Positions 13,299 to 26,238 of a stretch of 64,000 bases of DNA are shown piece by piece (the first letter of the stretch is position 1; the number at the start of each line of letters is the position of its first letter). The DNA comes from Hydrangea macrophylla (taxonomy: Eukaryota; Streptophyta; Magnoliopsida; Cornales; Hydrangeaceae). Position numbers and translations under genes: made by a program. Location of the stretch: NCBI GenBank assembly GCA_033977485.1, contig CM066988.1, positions 32,980,001 through 33,044,000 on the forward strand, read 5' to 3'. The notes under the pieces were generated by a model. The model did no database searches and had not been told where the DNA came from. It saw only the letters and a program-made list of their open reading frames with translations.

Positions 13299-15095
13299 AT
13301 GTTTGGTACGCGTTCAAGTAAACCTGAATTGCATTCTATCGATCTTGAACTTAAACGTACTTTTAAGAGTTAGTAAGTCCGCAACCCAAGCTTCTAGAGC
13401 TAGGTTGCAAGACAACGAATCAACGCCGATTCCGTCGTCTTTGTTTGAGGCCGAAATTCAAAGTACCCGTAAACGGTTAAGGAGAACTCGAACTTTTAAA
13501 ATCGAACCGATTAAAATGGCTGACGGAAACAACAGAAACAATATGAATAATCTTAATATACCACCACCTCCTCCACTTAAAGATTACTTTATTCCTACGA
13601 CTTACACGCCACAAACTTGTATCGACTTACCGGAGGCGACGACATCTCACTTTGAGATAAAGTCGTCTACCATCTCGCTACTTCCATCTTTCCATGGCCG
13701 TCTAAATGAAGATCCATATCAACACTTAGGAGATTTTCAGGATATATGCTCCACTTTGAAAATTCAAAATCTTACTGATGATGAATTAAAATTGCGGCTC
13801 TTTCCATTCTCGTTAAAAGATAAAGCTAAATACTGGCTCCAATCTTTGGAGCCAAACACAATTAGAACATGGGAAGCCTTACACACAGCATTTTTACAAA
13901 AGTTTTTACCTATTATGCGTACGAATTAGATAAAGAAATCCATAACAAACTTTGTGATGCAAGATGGGGAATCACTTTACGACACGTGGGAAAAATTTAA
14001 AGAATTATTACGCTCGTGTCCACATCATCAGGTTCCTAAGTGGCAGTTAGTACAAGTCTTTTACGAGGGACTTATTCCCTCAGTCCGTAATACTGTCGAC
14101 GCCGTTTGTGCGGGTACCTTCCTACACAAAAGCGCCGACGAGGCCTGGAAAATTTTTTAAACATTAAGCGAGAACTCGATGCATCAGGCTGTGACGGTAC
14201 GTTCTGAGGGATACCTTCAACCTAAGCAAGAGGTAAAGTTCGAGTCAAGTCATTCAATTGAAATAAAAGAACTATCTACAAAACTTGACCGACTTTTAAC
14301 AATGAACCAAACGACAGCCTCACCAGCTCATGAAATTTGTGCATTATGTTCCGATCCGTCATATTCTATCCTTCATGTCCATCGGCGAGTCAATTTCCGG
14401 AATTCGTGGAGCAACACATTAATTCTATTCAACAATACCCACGGAATAATTATAATTCAACTAATAATAATCCGGACGCGCCATGGTGAAACCATCCTAA
14501 CTTCTCGTGGAAAAATAATAATAATAATCCTAATGAGGCGACTAATTTTCCTAATGCATATCGACCTCAGTTTCAACCTAATCAATACCAACAACCGCCT
14601 CCTAATCCGAACCCTCCAAGGGGTAACATTTTTTAGGAAAAGGTGTTGGCATCCCTTACTAAAATCGAAACACAAGTACAGGCACAAGCACAAATAGTGC
14701 ACTCACACACACAATCCATTGCAAAGCTTGAATCCCAAATGGGACAACTAGCTACTGTAGTGAGTCGTAGAAACGAGGGGACGTTGCCTAGTCAAACAAT
14801 TCAAAACCCTAAGGGACAATATGAGGTTAAGGGGTCGAATGAGTAACTAAACGCCGTCTCAACTAGGTTAACTACACGAGATGAAGAGGTAATAGAAATT
14901 CCGAATGAGAATGTGATAGATATGAATATCAACTCTAATACGAAGAAGGGTGAGGACGCGAGCCAATATAAGAAAGAAAATGAACCGGTCCCAATGAATT
15001 ATATTCCGAGAATGCCATATCCACCAAACGTTGAGGGATCGTCACATTTGTCTAAGAAAGGGTCAAAAGTTGAGGATATACTCGAGGTATTTTAA
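13299..15095 (+). pseudogene. gag: Athila-type gag, broken
   Basis: Gag would form the virus-like particle. The start at 13299 gives the Athila-like opening M-F-G-T-R-S-S, which stops after about 24 codons. The reading then resumes in another frame (13380-13929, 13954-14160, 14179 onward) with in-frame stops at 13927 and 14158. Another shift between about 14340 and 14640 moves it to a third frame (14643-14846, 14913-15095), with stops at 14844 and 15093. A recognisable core (KDKAKYWLQSL, then WEKFKELLRSCPHH) marks retrotransposon gag around 13800-14050. A Q-rich coiled-coil-like segment follows at 14640-14760. At least five lesions make it non-functional. Confidence 0.85.
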
Positions 15096-15188
15096 CAAGT
15101 TAAAATTAATATTCCTTTCCTCGATGCTATTAAACAAATTCCCGCTTACACTAAATGTCTTAAAGACCTTTGCACTCAAAAACGTAAA

Positions 15189-15971
15189 TTGCGTAGTCAT
15201 ACTCCGAAAAAGGTCTTTCTCACGGAAAAAGTAAGTTCTATTTTCCAACACGCTACTCCAAAGTATAAGGATCCAGGTACGCCTACGATATCATGTGTCA
15301 TAGGTGACACTATCATCCATAGGGCTCTCCTTGACTTAGGAGCTAGCGTTAACCTCTTACCTTACCATGTCTACAAACAACTAGGACTAAGTGACCTTAA
15401 ACCGACGGCCGCTACAATACAATTAGCGGATCATTCTATTAAAATTCCTAGAGGAAATGTCGAGGATGTCTTGGTGAAAGTTGATAAATGCTATTATCCT
15501 GTCGACTTCATGGTCCTTGACACTGAACCCGTACTAGATGCTAGGAAGCACACTCCTGTCATTTTAGGTCGTCCATTCTTAGCGACCGCTAACGCTCGTG
15601 TTAATTATCGGACGGGGGTAATGAAAGTGTCATTTGGGAACATGAACTTAAAATTAAACATCTTTAACACTATTGATCAACCTCCTAAAGATGATGACTA
15701 TCTATGTGAGGCGGAGAGTGAGGTAAGACAAACTATTGAATCCAATTACGTAATACATGTGAGTAATGACAATAATATACTGGAAAATGAGCGGACAAAT
15801 TTGAATAATTTAGATCCTAATGACGAATTTACCCAAAAGGTGAAGAATCGATTTGAAACCGAAAAGGATGAATCATTGAATGAAGTAATACGAACCGATA
15901 TTCTTTCTGCTTACCACCGGGCTCTTCCTGATATCCTCAGGGGTACAAAATCTGAGTTACGGCCTCCATAA
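15189..15971 (+). pseudogene. pro: Athila-type aspartic protease segment
   Basis: This 260-codon open frame contains a retropepsin-like active site, D-L-G-A-S-V-N-L-L-P at about residues 51-60, and a downstream I-L-G-R-P-F-L motif typical of the second half of the fold. D-L-G instead of D-T/S-G is normal for Athila, so it need not be a defect. The frame begins mid-polyprotein because of the stop at 15093. It ends in a TAA at 15969, where a reverse transcriptase would normally continue. I infer that this is close to the deletion junction that removed pol. Confidence 0.8.
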
Positions 15972-18476
15972 ATCTTGAGCTAGAATGGTCTAGCTAAAGA
16001 CGTAAAAGATAGCACTTCTTGGGAGGTAACCCAAACTTTATTTCGTCTGTTTGTCTTATTTTTGCATGTTTTTGGGTCGTTTTGGTCAGTTTTTGAGTTT
16101 TCTGCACAGGTTTGGGGGTCGGGGATAATTTATTTTGAACTTATATACATTTTTATACTAAAAAAAAGAGGAAAAGACCACAGTCGCTCGAGCGACCCGC
16201 TCGCGCGATAGGTCGCTCGCGCGGTCCGCTCGCGTGCGATTCCCCTATAGACAAAATTTTTCAAGTTTATATATATAGCCTCAGTATCTACTCGCGCTTG
16301 AATTCGCGCGCGCGAGGGTCGCTCGCGCGGCCCGCTCGCGCGAACTTGTGCCTTAGAAACTTTTCTAAAAATAATAAAAAAGAGGCTTCAAGTTTACCTC
16401 GCGGAGGGATTCGCGCTCGCGAGGATCGCTCGCGCGATCCGCTCGCGCGAGGTGGGGATTTTCCACTTTTCCTTGTTGGTCTTTTATCTTCTGTTTCCCA
16501 TACCTGGTTAGTTATTTTCTTTTTTGTTTATTCTTATAGTTTATTTACTTTCGTTTAGTTATAGTTCTTTTAGCTGCTTTTCTTATTTTCTTTGTTCGTA
16601 TTTTATAAAGAAGTCACAGGTAACATTGAATTTCGTTTGTGATTGCCGAGATCGAGGTATTATCGTTCCTTTCTTACGTACTCTCCTTTCTTTTCTTTTA
16701 TTGTTTCATTGGGGACAATGAAAGGTTTAGGTTTGGGGGTATCCACTCACATGCACATTATTATATGCACCGATTTTTCAAAAAAATTTCAATAATTGTG
16801 CTTAAATAAACGATGTTACCAACATTTTTACAATCTCAATTTGATACTTCTTGTTAAATAACTTTGATTGTTATAGAAGGATAAACAAGGAAATATGTGA
16901 TTAACCATTTACTGAAGTTATGATGAGACGTTCTAGGATATGTATCGTTCGAATTGTAGTTTTATATCATAGATTTGCACACAAAACTTATGCACTGCAC
17001 GTAGTCATTTGAATACATGTTTGATGTGAACTATAATATAATTCGGATTTCTAGATAACATGGTGGAGACTAAACCCTGTGAGCTTTTGAGCTTATCTTT
17101 TCTTTTTAGAAGGTTATAAGTACATCTTGTGTTTGTCGAATTTCATTTGAAATAAGCATATTAACTCGTTGTTATAGTCTCATTATTCTTGTTTTGGTTG
17201 ATAGTCAAGATAAAATATTTGCTACCATGCTGAATAATCTTCCGTCGTAAATGTTGAAGAACCATATAACCATGGGACATGATTTTAGACCTTCTTTGTT
17301 TACTGCCGACCGATAAATGATAAATTTCCTTAGTTCGCCCTTTGAGCCATTAAAATGCAATTTTTTCTTTAATTACCATTATCCTGTTTTTGCTCCAATT
17401 TGGCCAACGTGGAGTTCTCCCCTGAAAGATTGATCAACTTTTAGTGGTGTTAAGGCGATGTGTGATTGAGAAGAAAAAGAAAAAAAAAGCAACAAGGAGG
17501 AAAAGAATAGAGAAAAAGAAAAGAAAACAAAAGAAAAAAAGAATAAGGTTGAAAAAAAGAAAAGAAAAAGAAACAGAAGGAGAAAAAATTCAAAGGAATG
17601 AAAAGAAGAGAATGAAAAGATGAATGTGGTAGAAGAGAGAATGAAAGAAATCGAACATGCTTTACAATGCCATTCTAAAACTACCTAATGAATCATTTGT
17701 ATCTTTGTTCATTACTTGAGCCACACTACAACCTTTAAAAAGTCCTATTTGATCCTAGAAAACATGGTTCGGATATGAAAACGATGGGATGGGGATTAAA
17801 ACATGGTAATGATTAATTTTTCTTGATTATTGACATCTTATCCATGAGACTACTGTTCTTTCGTGTCATGCGTCTTGTTCGAGTCATATGTGAGCGTTTC
17901 TTTTCTTGAAAACATATTTTCTTTGCTCGCATATACGCGATAAATTACACTTGTTTTTGAGTGTTTCATTTTAGAGTGTAATTAACATCGCGAGATTCGT
18001 AGTCGAAGCACAGTTAGATGGTCATCCGAATTATATTCCAAGTTCATGACATACGTGTGTTCATTTGACTACCATATCACACACGTGCACTTTTATGAGA
18101 AACTCTATTGATTTACACGATGCATGTGCTTAGGATTGTTTTCCATGATGTAAGTGGACGTTTTATTCCGTTTCTTCTTGTTCGTTATTCTATTTCAAAT
18201 CTTTGTTATATGATGAAGGAGTATTGATTGTTTTGATTCTCGTTTGAATAAAACTTTTTAAATTTATAAGTTAATAAAGATGGTTGTGGGTGACTTGTTG
18301 ACGAGAACCCTCACGAGACTTCACTCGTCCGACTAGGGACACCTAGGGGTTTAAAAGGCTTGTTGCATAAGCTAAATGCAATCGTGATCCATGCGAAAAT
18401 GAAGTAGTATGTTATTAGAATTTTAATTTTTATTTTAGTTTTGCTCGAGGACTAGCAAAATGTAGGTTTGGGGGTG
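15972..18476 (+). other. 3' non-coding region of the Athila-type element
   Basis: About 2.5 kb without coding capacity. It holds the conserved CTTCTTGGGAGGTAACCCAA motif, CpG-rich palindrome clusters at 16183-16452, a GGGGACAATG/GGTTTAGGTTTGGGGGT block at 16710-16740, a purine-rich A/G tract at 17465-17640, and the terminal PPT (GTAGGTTTGGGGGTG) at 18462-18476. The repeated GGTTTGGGGGT at 16731 and 18464 suggests an internal second PPT-like site. Confidence 0.75.
16183..16452. repeat. Second set of CpG-rich palindromic words
   Basis: Three paired clusters at 16183-16238, 16290-16345 and 16399-16452 are built from the same words as the LTR cluster (TCGCTCGCGCG, then GTCC/GCCC/ATCC, then GCTCGCG). 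They lie in the element's internal 3' region rather than in its LTR. Confidence 0.85.
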
Positions 18477-19747
18477 TGATCGGGAGAGAACAAATCCTGT
18501 TTATACGCCTTAATTCACGTTTGTTAGTACCTTTTTATCTTGTTTTTGTAAATTTTTATTTTATTTTCTATTTTCTGACAGGATTTGGAAGAAATCAAGT
18601 ATACCAGGCTAAATAGGGTGAAAAAGCAGAGCCAAAGAAGCAAGAAAATCACATCGCGCGCGCGGCCAGCTCGCGCGTAACCCAGAATATCGCTCGCGCG
18701 ATCCGAGCGTGTGACTTCCCAATATCGCGCTCGCGCGGCCCACTCGCGCGACATGTGTAAAAATGGAACTTGCGTATTTCAGTATACTAATGATTCCTAC
18801 GTGAAAGAAACTGCCTAATTACGTCCAGATTGCAAAATATATACCCTATTTTACTTTAATTAAGGGGTTGACAATTATTATACACACAATATACAACCAC
18901 ACTTTCAGCCATTGAAGGGAGGGAAGCAAGGAGAAGAAGAAGAAGACCAAGGATTCCCATGGCCTCCTTCATCAACTACTTGCCATCCGCCGCTTCTATG
19001 GGCAACTAGACTCAAGATCTAGGGTTTCAATGAAACCGTAACCAAGTAATAGGGTTTTATTTATGTTTTTATTTTAGTTTTATTATGTATGGATGACAGT
19101 TACATGTTCCGAGGATTTTTATAAATAAATCGTGCTTCTAATTGATTAAATCATCACTTTCAAAGTTTACTCTTGTCTTAGATCTATTTTGACTGTGATG
19201 TGCTCAATGATCTATGTTTGCTGTGCTTATATAGGTTATTTACATGTAATGGCGCTTTATTGAATTGTGCTATCAAGTATCTGAATAGTCCATGCCTAGG
19301 TTAGACGGATTATGTCACAACCCTAGTTTAGTGTGGGATAATTCGTGCTAACCGAAGATAGATTATGTTGGTGCTTGAACCATAGTTATTTTCTTGACGG
19401 AGGAATTGGGCTTGTAGCTATAATTCCTCATTATCATCCAACTTAATAATCTAATTGAATGCATAAATATTCCTATTATGAAGCTAGTGGTGGATTTGCA
19501 ATCCTAGGTTCCCTAAACATATTTATAAAAATAATATTTAATTGCTTTCATAATTTAGATTTAATTTCATTAGTTTCATTAATTTAATTAAAATTCAAAT
19601 CAAAATCTCGCTTTCATAATTAATTAGATTTAGGTTTTAAAATTAAGAGTCGTAGTAATTCAATCTTTGTGGGTTCGACCTTTACTTCCACACTGCAAAT
19701 CTTTAGAAAAGTGAAGTATACTTTATATCTTGATCTTGACAACATCA
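18477..19747 (+). repeat. 3' LTR of the Athila-type element
   Basis: 1271 bp, same termini as the 5' LTR. It contains the CpG-rich cluster at 18654-18752. Compared with the 5' copy it lacks about 55 bp between the cluster and the TATA region. Confidence 0.92.
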
Positions 19748-19752
19748 TTTAA

Positions 19753-20020
19753 CACCCCAAATTTTACAACTTACACAACCAAGGCATATAATTCCACAAT
19801 TAGGCATACAACCCTTACATTACAACTTTGGGGAAATACCCATTGCATGTGTCTAAATTATATTTTTAGCATCATTTTGATCACATATAGCACAACAACA
19901 TCACAACTTACACAACCAAAGCATATAAATTATATTTAGGTATATAACCGTAACATTACAACTTTGGAAAAAATCCTATACATGTGTCTAAGTTCTCTCT
20001 TAACATATAAATATACTCAT
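19753..20020. repeat. Diverged tandem repeat of about 130 bp
   Basis: Copies share the order ACTTACACAACCAA(G/A)GCATATA, ATTACAACTTTGG, then CATGTGTCTAA. Two copies lie here, and a more diverged one lies just before the Athila insertion at about 11390-11455. The element therefore landed inside the tandem array. Confidence 0.65.
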
Positions 20021-20366
20021 AGCATCTTAGGCAAGTATAACATATATAATTGCACAATGTAAATCTACCTCAATGCTTAGCTTCCAAAAGATCAATGGCA
20101 ACTCAAGAGAGCTAAGCACAACCAAAATAACTTCAAGGCTTGTGCTAGGATCTTGAAGAATACTTCAAGAATGCACCACTAATCAAGAACAACCCAAGGT
20201 TAGGATAGAAAACATAAAGCTAGCAAACCCTAGGTTGCTAGAGATTGGGAAAACTTACCCACACTAGAAATCCTCCATAGAAATGGTTAGGATGTGAAAG
20301 AGATACTCTATATACTCCAAGGAAGCTATAAAAGAGAAGGGAAGTTCAATCAAAACCCAAAACTTA

Positions 20367-20940
20367 GTGACCAAGATGTAAATATTAGTGACCAATTCAT
20401 AATAGTTACTAAAATAGCCACTTTATTTGACATTTTAAATATACCAGAACTTAAATATTAGAGAAGAAGTTGACCAAAATGTGAAAGTAGTGACCAATTC
20501 CAAAATAGCACTAAAATAGTCACTTTTTAAAACTTTTTTAAAGTGAATAATAAATATCCCAAAACTTGCTGACCTAAATGCAATTACACATATTACAATC
20601 TATGAATCCTAAATTTGAGAGAATAAGTTGAGCAAATTGTAAATATTAGTGACCAATTCCTAAATAACCACTAAAATAACCACTTTTTTTACTTTTTATG
20701 AAGTGAATAATAAATATCCCAAATAATATTGACCCAAATGTAATTAGACACAAATTATTGATTGAAACCTCATTTGAGAGAAGAAGTTGACCAAATTATA
20801 AATATTAGTGATCAACTCCTAAATAGCCACCAAAATTGCCACTTTTGATGACTTTTTTTGAAGTCAATAATAAATATCCCAAAAATTGTTGACCCAAATG
20901 TAATTAGACACAAGATTGTTGATTAAAACCTCATTATTAT
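20367..20940. repeat. Diverged tandem repeat of about 158 bp
   Basis: Three to four copies of a unit containing GAAGTTGACCAAA, GTGACCAATTCC, AAATAGCCACTAAAATAGCC and AATAATAAATATCCCAAA. Unit anchors lie near 20461, 20617 and 20775. No coding capacity. Confidence 0.75.
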
Positions 20941-21541
20941 ATTAAATAAAATTTCAAAAGCTGACTTGAATGTAATTATTTGTCCAAAATGACAGATTTA
21001 TCCTCAGACAAATCAATATATCCTTACGATGTATAGATAGATATATGGGTAATTATGGTGTTGTGAAGGCAAAAGAGGAAGTTCATATTTTTTGACATGC
21101 TTGTTTATTCGTTTATATAGTATAGTAGATATAAACAGTTAGATATACCTTTGCAATTTTTTGAATCGTTTCGAGAACTCTTCTACGATTCCAGTGATGA
21201 TTCAATCTCGATAACCTTCATCTGACAAAGATGCAACCGTCAAGAGGACTAAACGATCTCCAATTGACTTGAATTTTCGATAGCAGCTTTGTCTCGACCT
21301 CAGCTTCGTCGTGTACAAAATTTAGCAACTTTTGACCACTATTGGGCAGTCCAAAGATCTTTTAGTAAGCGTTGTCCGAGGCTAGCGATCTTCACTCCAA
21401 TGTCTCTTGAATGATCATGGAGGCTAGGGTTTGGTGGAAACCCTTCTAGGAGGAAGATAGGAGGTCTAGGGAAGCATAGAAATAGATCTAGGGCGTTTAC
21501 AATGTGAAAATACGTAACTATATAATTCTGCCCGTAGCCGC

Positions 21542-21553
21542 TCTATTTATATG
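21542..21553 (-). promoter_or_regulatory. Probable TATA box of the copia LTR
   Basis: On the minus strand GCATATAAATAG, a near-canonical plant TATA box, about 12 bases downstream of the palindrome cluster. Confidence 0.6.
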
Positions 21554-21563
21554 CTTCTTAAAC

Positions 21564-21695
21564 CGACTACCAGAAACTGGTTTGTACCACAAACTGGTTC
21601 CCAGAACCTGTCCCCAGTAATCGATTTATAGGACAAACCGGTTTGTGGAACCTTTACCTAGTAACCGGTTTGCCCCACAAACCGGTTTCTGGTAC
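21564..21695. repeat. ACCGGT palindrome cluster in copia LTR
   Basis: About six related words alternate in orientation: CCAGAAACTGGTTTGTACC, ACAAACTGGTTCC, ACAAACCGGTTTGTGG, TAACCGGTTTGCCCC and ACAAACCGGTTTCTGG. The central AAACCGGTTT is a perfect 10-bp palindrome. The cluster directly precedes the TATA box in the minus-strand sense. Confidence 0.8.
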
Positions 21696-22709
21696 CTATT
21701 TTCCCCTTTCTCCTTAGCATCCAAACATTCCTTCGAGCTAAGAGTGGGACCCCTATGTTCTTAATTACTGGCTCCGATTAATTATTTATTCCATCTAGTT
21801 AAACTCTTCAATAAGGAATAACAATTAATCAAGTATCATTAACTCCACGATATAATGATAATTGCACTCCAGTGCATAAGAATAAAACCACACTTATATT
21901 AGCGATTCCTAGCCTTGTATAATATGACACTAATGTCCCTTTACCTTTTTAGTATCTGTATTTATCATTGGGATGTATGAATAATAATACTGCCTAACAA
22001 TTGATAAATACATCTTATATTGCTCAAGTATCAGTCACCATTCATAAATTACCAAACATATCTATAACAACTTGTTGAAATGGCTACGCAGCTCTCAGTA
22101 ATCAACCAGTGACATTCTCAAGAGAATACTTGCTCTGTTGTAAAGAACTACTCTTTACAAGAGGGTAGATTCTATCTTGATAATATATGTCCCCAATGCC
22201 ATAAACATGATCACCCAAAATACCCAGGTGTTGATCTTGAAGACCTCACTGATTGGTAACTCAAAGCAACCAAGCATACGGGTTGTGTCCGTTACTATCT
22301 CGAGATTAAGGACATGTATCGTATATAAGTTTGAGTTCCTATTAATTGTGACAGATTTTCTTGTCAATAGGTTAAACTCATAGTCCGTCAATGCAACTAG
22401 CATATTAACTTAGAGTCAACTACTCTTGTGAATGAGATTCATCACTCTATCATATAGAAATTAATCATGCTATAGTGTATACCTGATATGTTATCCGGTC
22501 TTATCATCCACCGTGACTTATTTGAAACAACAAGGAATAGTAATTCATATCTCCCATGTGTAATCCTATACACATGTGAATTACATACAATGATATTTAA
22601 GGATAACAGCCTAACCATTCATCTCATGAATTGACATACATAAAATGTCTTATAATTTCCATAGTCAAACTAACTGGTTTGAGGGCACAATCCCAACAGT
22701 CTCCCACTT

Positions 22710-25290
22710 GTACTCACAACCATTTAGCGTAACTTCTAACAACAAATACTGTCTATGTGACTTATCAATAATCCTTAGCCAGTAAGGTTTTGCAAGAGGA
22801 TCTTCCAGATCATCGGCTGACTCGATCTATAGCACTCTCAACATCTTAAAGTTGTACTATGTTCTCAAACAAAAGACGTCACCGGACATTACCAGATTTT
22901 GACTTTCTCAAAATCCAAATCTGGTTAGAAAATCAGAATTATGCACGGCTAATTCTAACTTAGTCAATACACTATAGCCCAGCATATACCCTCTAGTTCT
23001 TCTCAAGCCCTTGAGAATATGCTTTATGGCTCAAACTGATCATAGTTTGGATATCTGTCAAACAACCCTAATGGTATAACAGATGTCTAGTACTAACGTC
23101 GCATACATGAGGCTGCCCACAGCTAAAGCATATGGTATACCTTCGATACAACCTCTCTTACCTTGCATCTTAAGAAATTAGACCTGAGAGAATATTAGGA
23201 CAAGTCCAAGAAGGGTAAGAACCCTATCTAGAAATTTCTTACGTCAAAACTGGTCAAAAACTTACCAATATTAGAAGTCGGAGCTAATCTCATTATCTTC
23301 AACTTTACGATCTTGAATGAGCACAATTCATAGAATACAACTCACCTCTCCTAGATTATAAATATCAAGTATACCGAATAACTTAACCCCAACTATTGAC
23401 AACACACTTGTATCATTGCCAATGATAAAAGATATCATCAACATTTAGAAACTATAATTACCACCACGCTTCCTTTACAAGAAACATATTGTAAACACAA
23501 TACACATCCTTATTTTACACAAATCTAAAATATTTGACTACTAGGTTAAAATCAGACGTTCTTATCTCTATATGCTTTCTTAAGTCAATAGACTTATGCA
23601 ACTCACATACCATAACTTCCCACTATTAACCACGAAACTATCCGGTTGCTGTATGCAGATGTCCAGGTCAAAATTATCTTTAACAAAAGTTATCTTGACA
23701 TCTATCTACAAAAGAGAAGTTATCTTGAGATTTACAGCATTGGAGAAGAGGATTGTAATGGAATCAAGCATAGCTATAATAGCATTGCTTTACCTTTTGA
23801 TATCGTCCTCTTTTTCTTTTGTAAATACTTATACACCCCATAGGCAAAAGTATTTACTAACTAACCAGACATGATTGGAGTACAAACTCTCCAACTTCAA
23901 AATTCATCGTTCAATGCTCCAAAATCTCCATCAGACATTGCCCATTTATAACTAGAAGGATCAGATTCAAAGAATATGTCAGCTTAGTTAACAATCCTCC
24001 CACTACGATGAGGTACCGGTGTAGGAATAGATAAAGGCAAAGTAAATTCTAGTTTGAATAATTTATAAATTGTTTTGAGAGACTAATACATTTATTCCTT
24101 CTTTCTCAAGAATCATCTTCCTCTTTGGATACCCTACAAAAGTATCATACTTTCAATCTTACTTCCAAACTACTCATCTTTCCCTTTCACACGAATACCA
24201 GACAACGTTATCCAAAGTTTCCGTGAAACAGGATTTGCATCCTTTCCACAACTTCGAGATTGTCTATAGGAAAGATTTGCTTCGTTGAAGATTAAGTATA
24301 TACATTGCAGTTTCCAAAGAGAAATATCAAAAGTAGTAGTAACTTTAAATAGCTCATCTCATGACCAAGTCATATCTAAAAGAAAACCAGTTCCTTCTTT
24401 CCGCTACACCATCCCGTGAATTCACATTTGGTGCAGACAACTGAGAAAGAATATTATTCTCGTCTTACATGGATAGTAAACTCATTAGACAGATACTCAC
24501 CATTTTGATCGAATCAAAAGGTAATGACATCCTTTACCAACAGTTCCATATTCCAAAATTCTTTGAATTTCTCCAAAGTATTGAGGCTTACGATGCAATA
24601 GATAAATCCATATCTGTATAAGTATCTGAAATAGTCATAACTATTTCCAAGTCTAATGTTTATTGATCTGCATACATTAGTATGCCCTAATTCTACTAAG
24701 TCTTTGGCTATGTGATCTTTTAAAGAAAAAGATCTCATGATTATATTACCCTCTAAATAGGATTAACAAATAGGCAGTGTTTTCAACAACCAAATGAGCT
24801 TAATTAGGATCTTGTCCTTCACACCCTATCTATCCTATTTAGATTAACATAATCTAAGACGCCAATGGTTTATAGGATTAGTTTGAAGATCCTATCCTTT
24901 TAGATTGCAAAACACCTATGGGGTCAATTGAAATATTACGTTAGATAATTTACGAGAAATCGGAATAAACAATAGCATACTTGCTTAACAAGTTATCAGA
25001 CACACGTAAAAGAACATCTTCTTTTATCCACCATTTCAGTACTAGAATCAAAAGAATAACTATTATTCATTAATTCAAAACTAAAATCAAATATGATGAC
25101 TCCAAAGTTTTATTACAAATAAAACTAATAATCTAATCGCAACTCTTGCATTAGATCCCAAAAATAATCTAGATCCCCTAATCATTGCAGTATCTGATTT
25201 ATCTGAACAACTGCAACATTTACAAATATGGTCAGAAACTTCAGAATTGATGCATCAAGTATTTGAAGTATCCATTTGACAACGTACATC
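22710..25290 (-). pseudogene. pol: Ty1/copia pol remnant
   Basis: No long frame survives. Landmarks of copia pol can still be read on the minus strand: F-V-G-Y-P-K near 24125-24145, and V-G-S-L-M-Y-A near 23100-23122 in the C-terminal part of reverse transcriptase. The remainder is riddled with stops and shifts, so this copy cannot make integrase or reverse transcriptase. Confidence 0.7.
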
Positions 25291-25296
25291 AATTAC

Positions 25297-26238
25297 CTAT
25301 GATTTGATCGTACCTTGCACTTTGGCAGCCAAGTATTCGAAACAGTTCCTTTTCCAATGCCCCTTTATGCCGCAATTGAAACACTTTCCTTTTGGCTTGG
25401 CATCAGCCTTTCCCTTTCCTTTTCTTGCCTTCTTACCAACAGTTGGTTCGGGCTCACCCATGTCATAACCTTGCTTCCTCTTCTTCAAACTTATGCCCTT
25501 AGGTTTAGTCTCGAAAGATGAAGTCGTTCAAATGTTCCCAACATTTGACTCTGCTTTGACTATCTCCCCCGTTGCCTCAAGAGAGCTCATTAATTCACTC
25601 CTTGAAGAAGTCTTTTCAATCATTTTGAAATCTAATTTGAATTGAGTTAATGATGCAGGCAACGAATACAAGATCATGTTAACTTGAGTCTCACCATCAA
25701 TATCAGCACCTATAACTTCCAATACTTTAAAATAAATGATCATTTTAAAAATATGCTCTCTAACTGAAATTCCTTTCGATATTTTGGTGTCCATGACTAG
25801 CTGTAAGGCTCTCAGCCTTGCAGTTCGGCTCAATTCCCAAAACATTTCTTTGTGGTTCAACATAATGGCACTGGCAGTACTACAAGCTAGATGTTGCTGC
25901 TTTAACATATCAGACATAGAGTCCAATATGTACCAGCGATCCTTTCCATAAACTTTTAACTACCGCCAATATTGATCCGCAAAGACTGTTGGGGTGTCAC
26001 AGTATGGAGGTGGCGGACAGGGAATGGTAAGAACATACTTATATCCCTCAGCGGTTAATAATTCATTCAAGTCAAGCAACCATTCAACATAATTATTTCC
26101 AAGTAGCTTATTCTGAAATAAAGTTGTAGCAAGTGGACTACACATCATGAAATCTAAAATGTAAAACACATACAGCAAAATCAAGAGTTGGAAATCATAA
26201 ACATGACAATTTAAATGATACATTGGAATTCCCTTCAC
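25297..26238 (-). pseudogene. gag: Ty1/copia gag in three fragments
   Basis: Gag is the capsid protein. Reading from 26160 leftwards there are three pieces: 25960-26238 (start region containing L-L-G-N-N-Y-V-E-W-L), 25528-25926 (a UBN2-type gag core with I-L-Y-S-L-P-A-S-L) and 25297-25488 (basic linker plus a CCHC zinc knuckle, C-F-N-C-G-I-K-G-H-W-K-R-N-C). The knuckle residues are all intact. Two breaks between the pieces make it a pseudogene. Confidence 0.85.

Larger units (their letters stand above)
11456..19752 (+). mobile_element. Athila-type LTR retrotransposon lacking RT and integrase
   Basis: Two related LTRs (11461-12795 and 18477-19747) are flanked by TTTAA duplications at 11456-11460 and 19748-19752. 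The PBS at 12801-12818 (TGGCGCCGTTGCCGGGGA) matches the 3' end of tRNA-Asp, as in Athila. A gag start of Athila type lies at 13299 and a protease at 15189-15971. Downstream there is no reverse transcriptase, RNase H or integrase. Instead come Athila-style 3' landmarks: CTTCTTGGGAGGTAACCCAA near 16014, GGGGACAATG near 16711, purine-rich DNA at 17465-17640, and a PPT before 18477. It is a deletion derivative that would need enzymes from another element. Confidence 0.9.
6540..20940 (-). mobile_element. Old LTR-like host sequence, interrupted twice
   Basis: It begins TGTCACGCCCCG, like the chromovirus LTR at 36768. The pieces are 6540-8087, 10915-11455 and 19753 to about 20940. Removing the solo LTR and the Athila-type element, each with one target-duplication copy, makes these pieces contiguous. 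It has purine-rich tracts at 7140-7380 and TATA-like sequences near 20310-20335 on the minus strand. No coding capacity was found. The right terminus is not seen and the orientation is uncertain. Confidence 0.4.
21080..22698 (-). repeat. 3' LTR of the copia element
   Basis: On the minus strand it starts TGTTGGGATTGTGCCC at 22698, directly after the PPT ACAAGTGGGAGAC, a classic plant copia junction. A strong TATA box lies at 21542-21553. The LTR's inner portion carries an ACCGGT palindrome cluster. The left boundary is uncertain because no target duplication was found. Confidence 0.7.

Noticed and set aside
15300..15350. Loss of the protease active site in the Athila-type element (D-L-G)
   Set aside because: D-L-G is the usual form in Athila proteases, so it is not evidence of inactivation.
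13..17700. Possible CRISPR-like arrays among the regularly spaced repeats
   Set aside because: The context is a plant nuclear genome. Repeats are direct tandem or palindromic without unique equal-length spacers, and no cas genes are present.
22155..22403. 82-residue minus-strand frame in the copia LTR
   Set aside because: It lies inside the LTR, has no homology that I recognise, and overlaps an equally long plus-strand frame.
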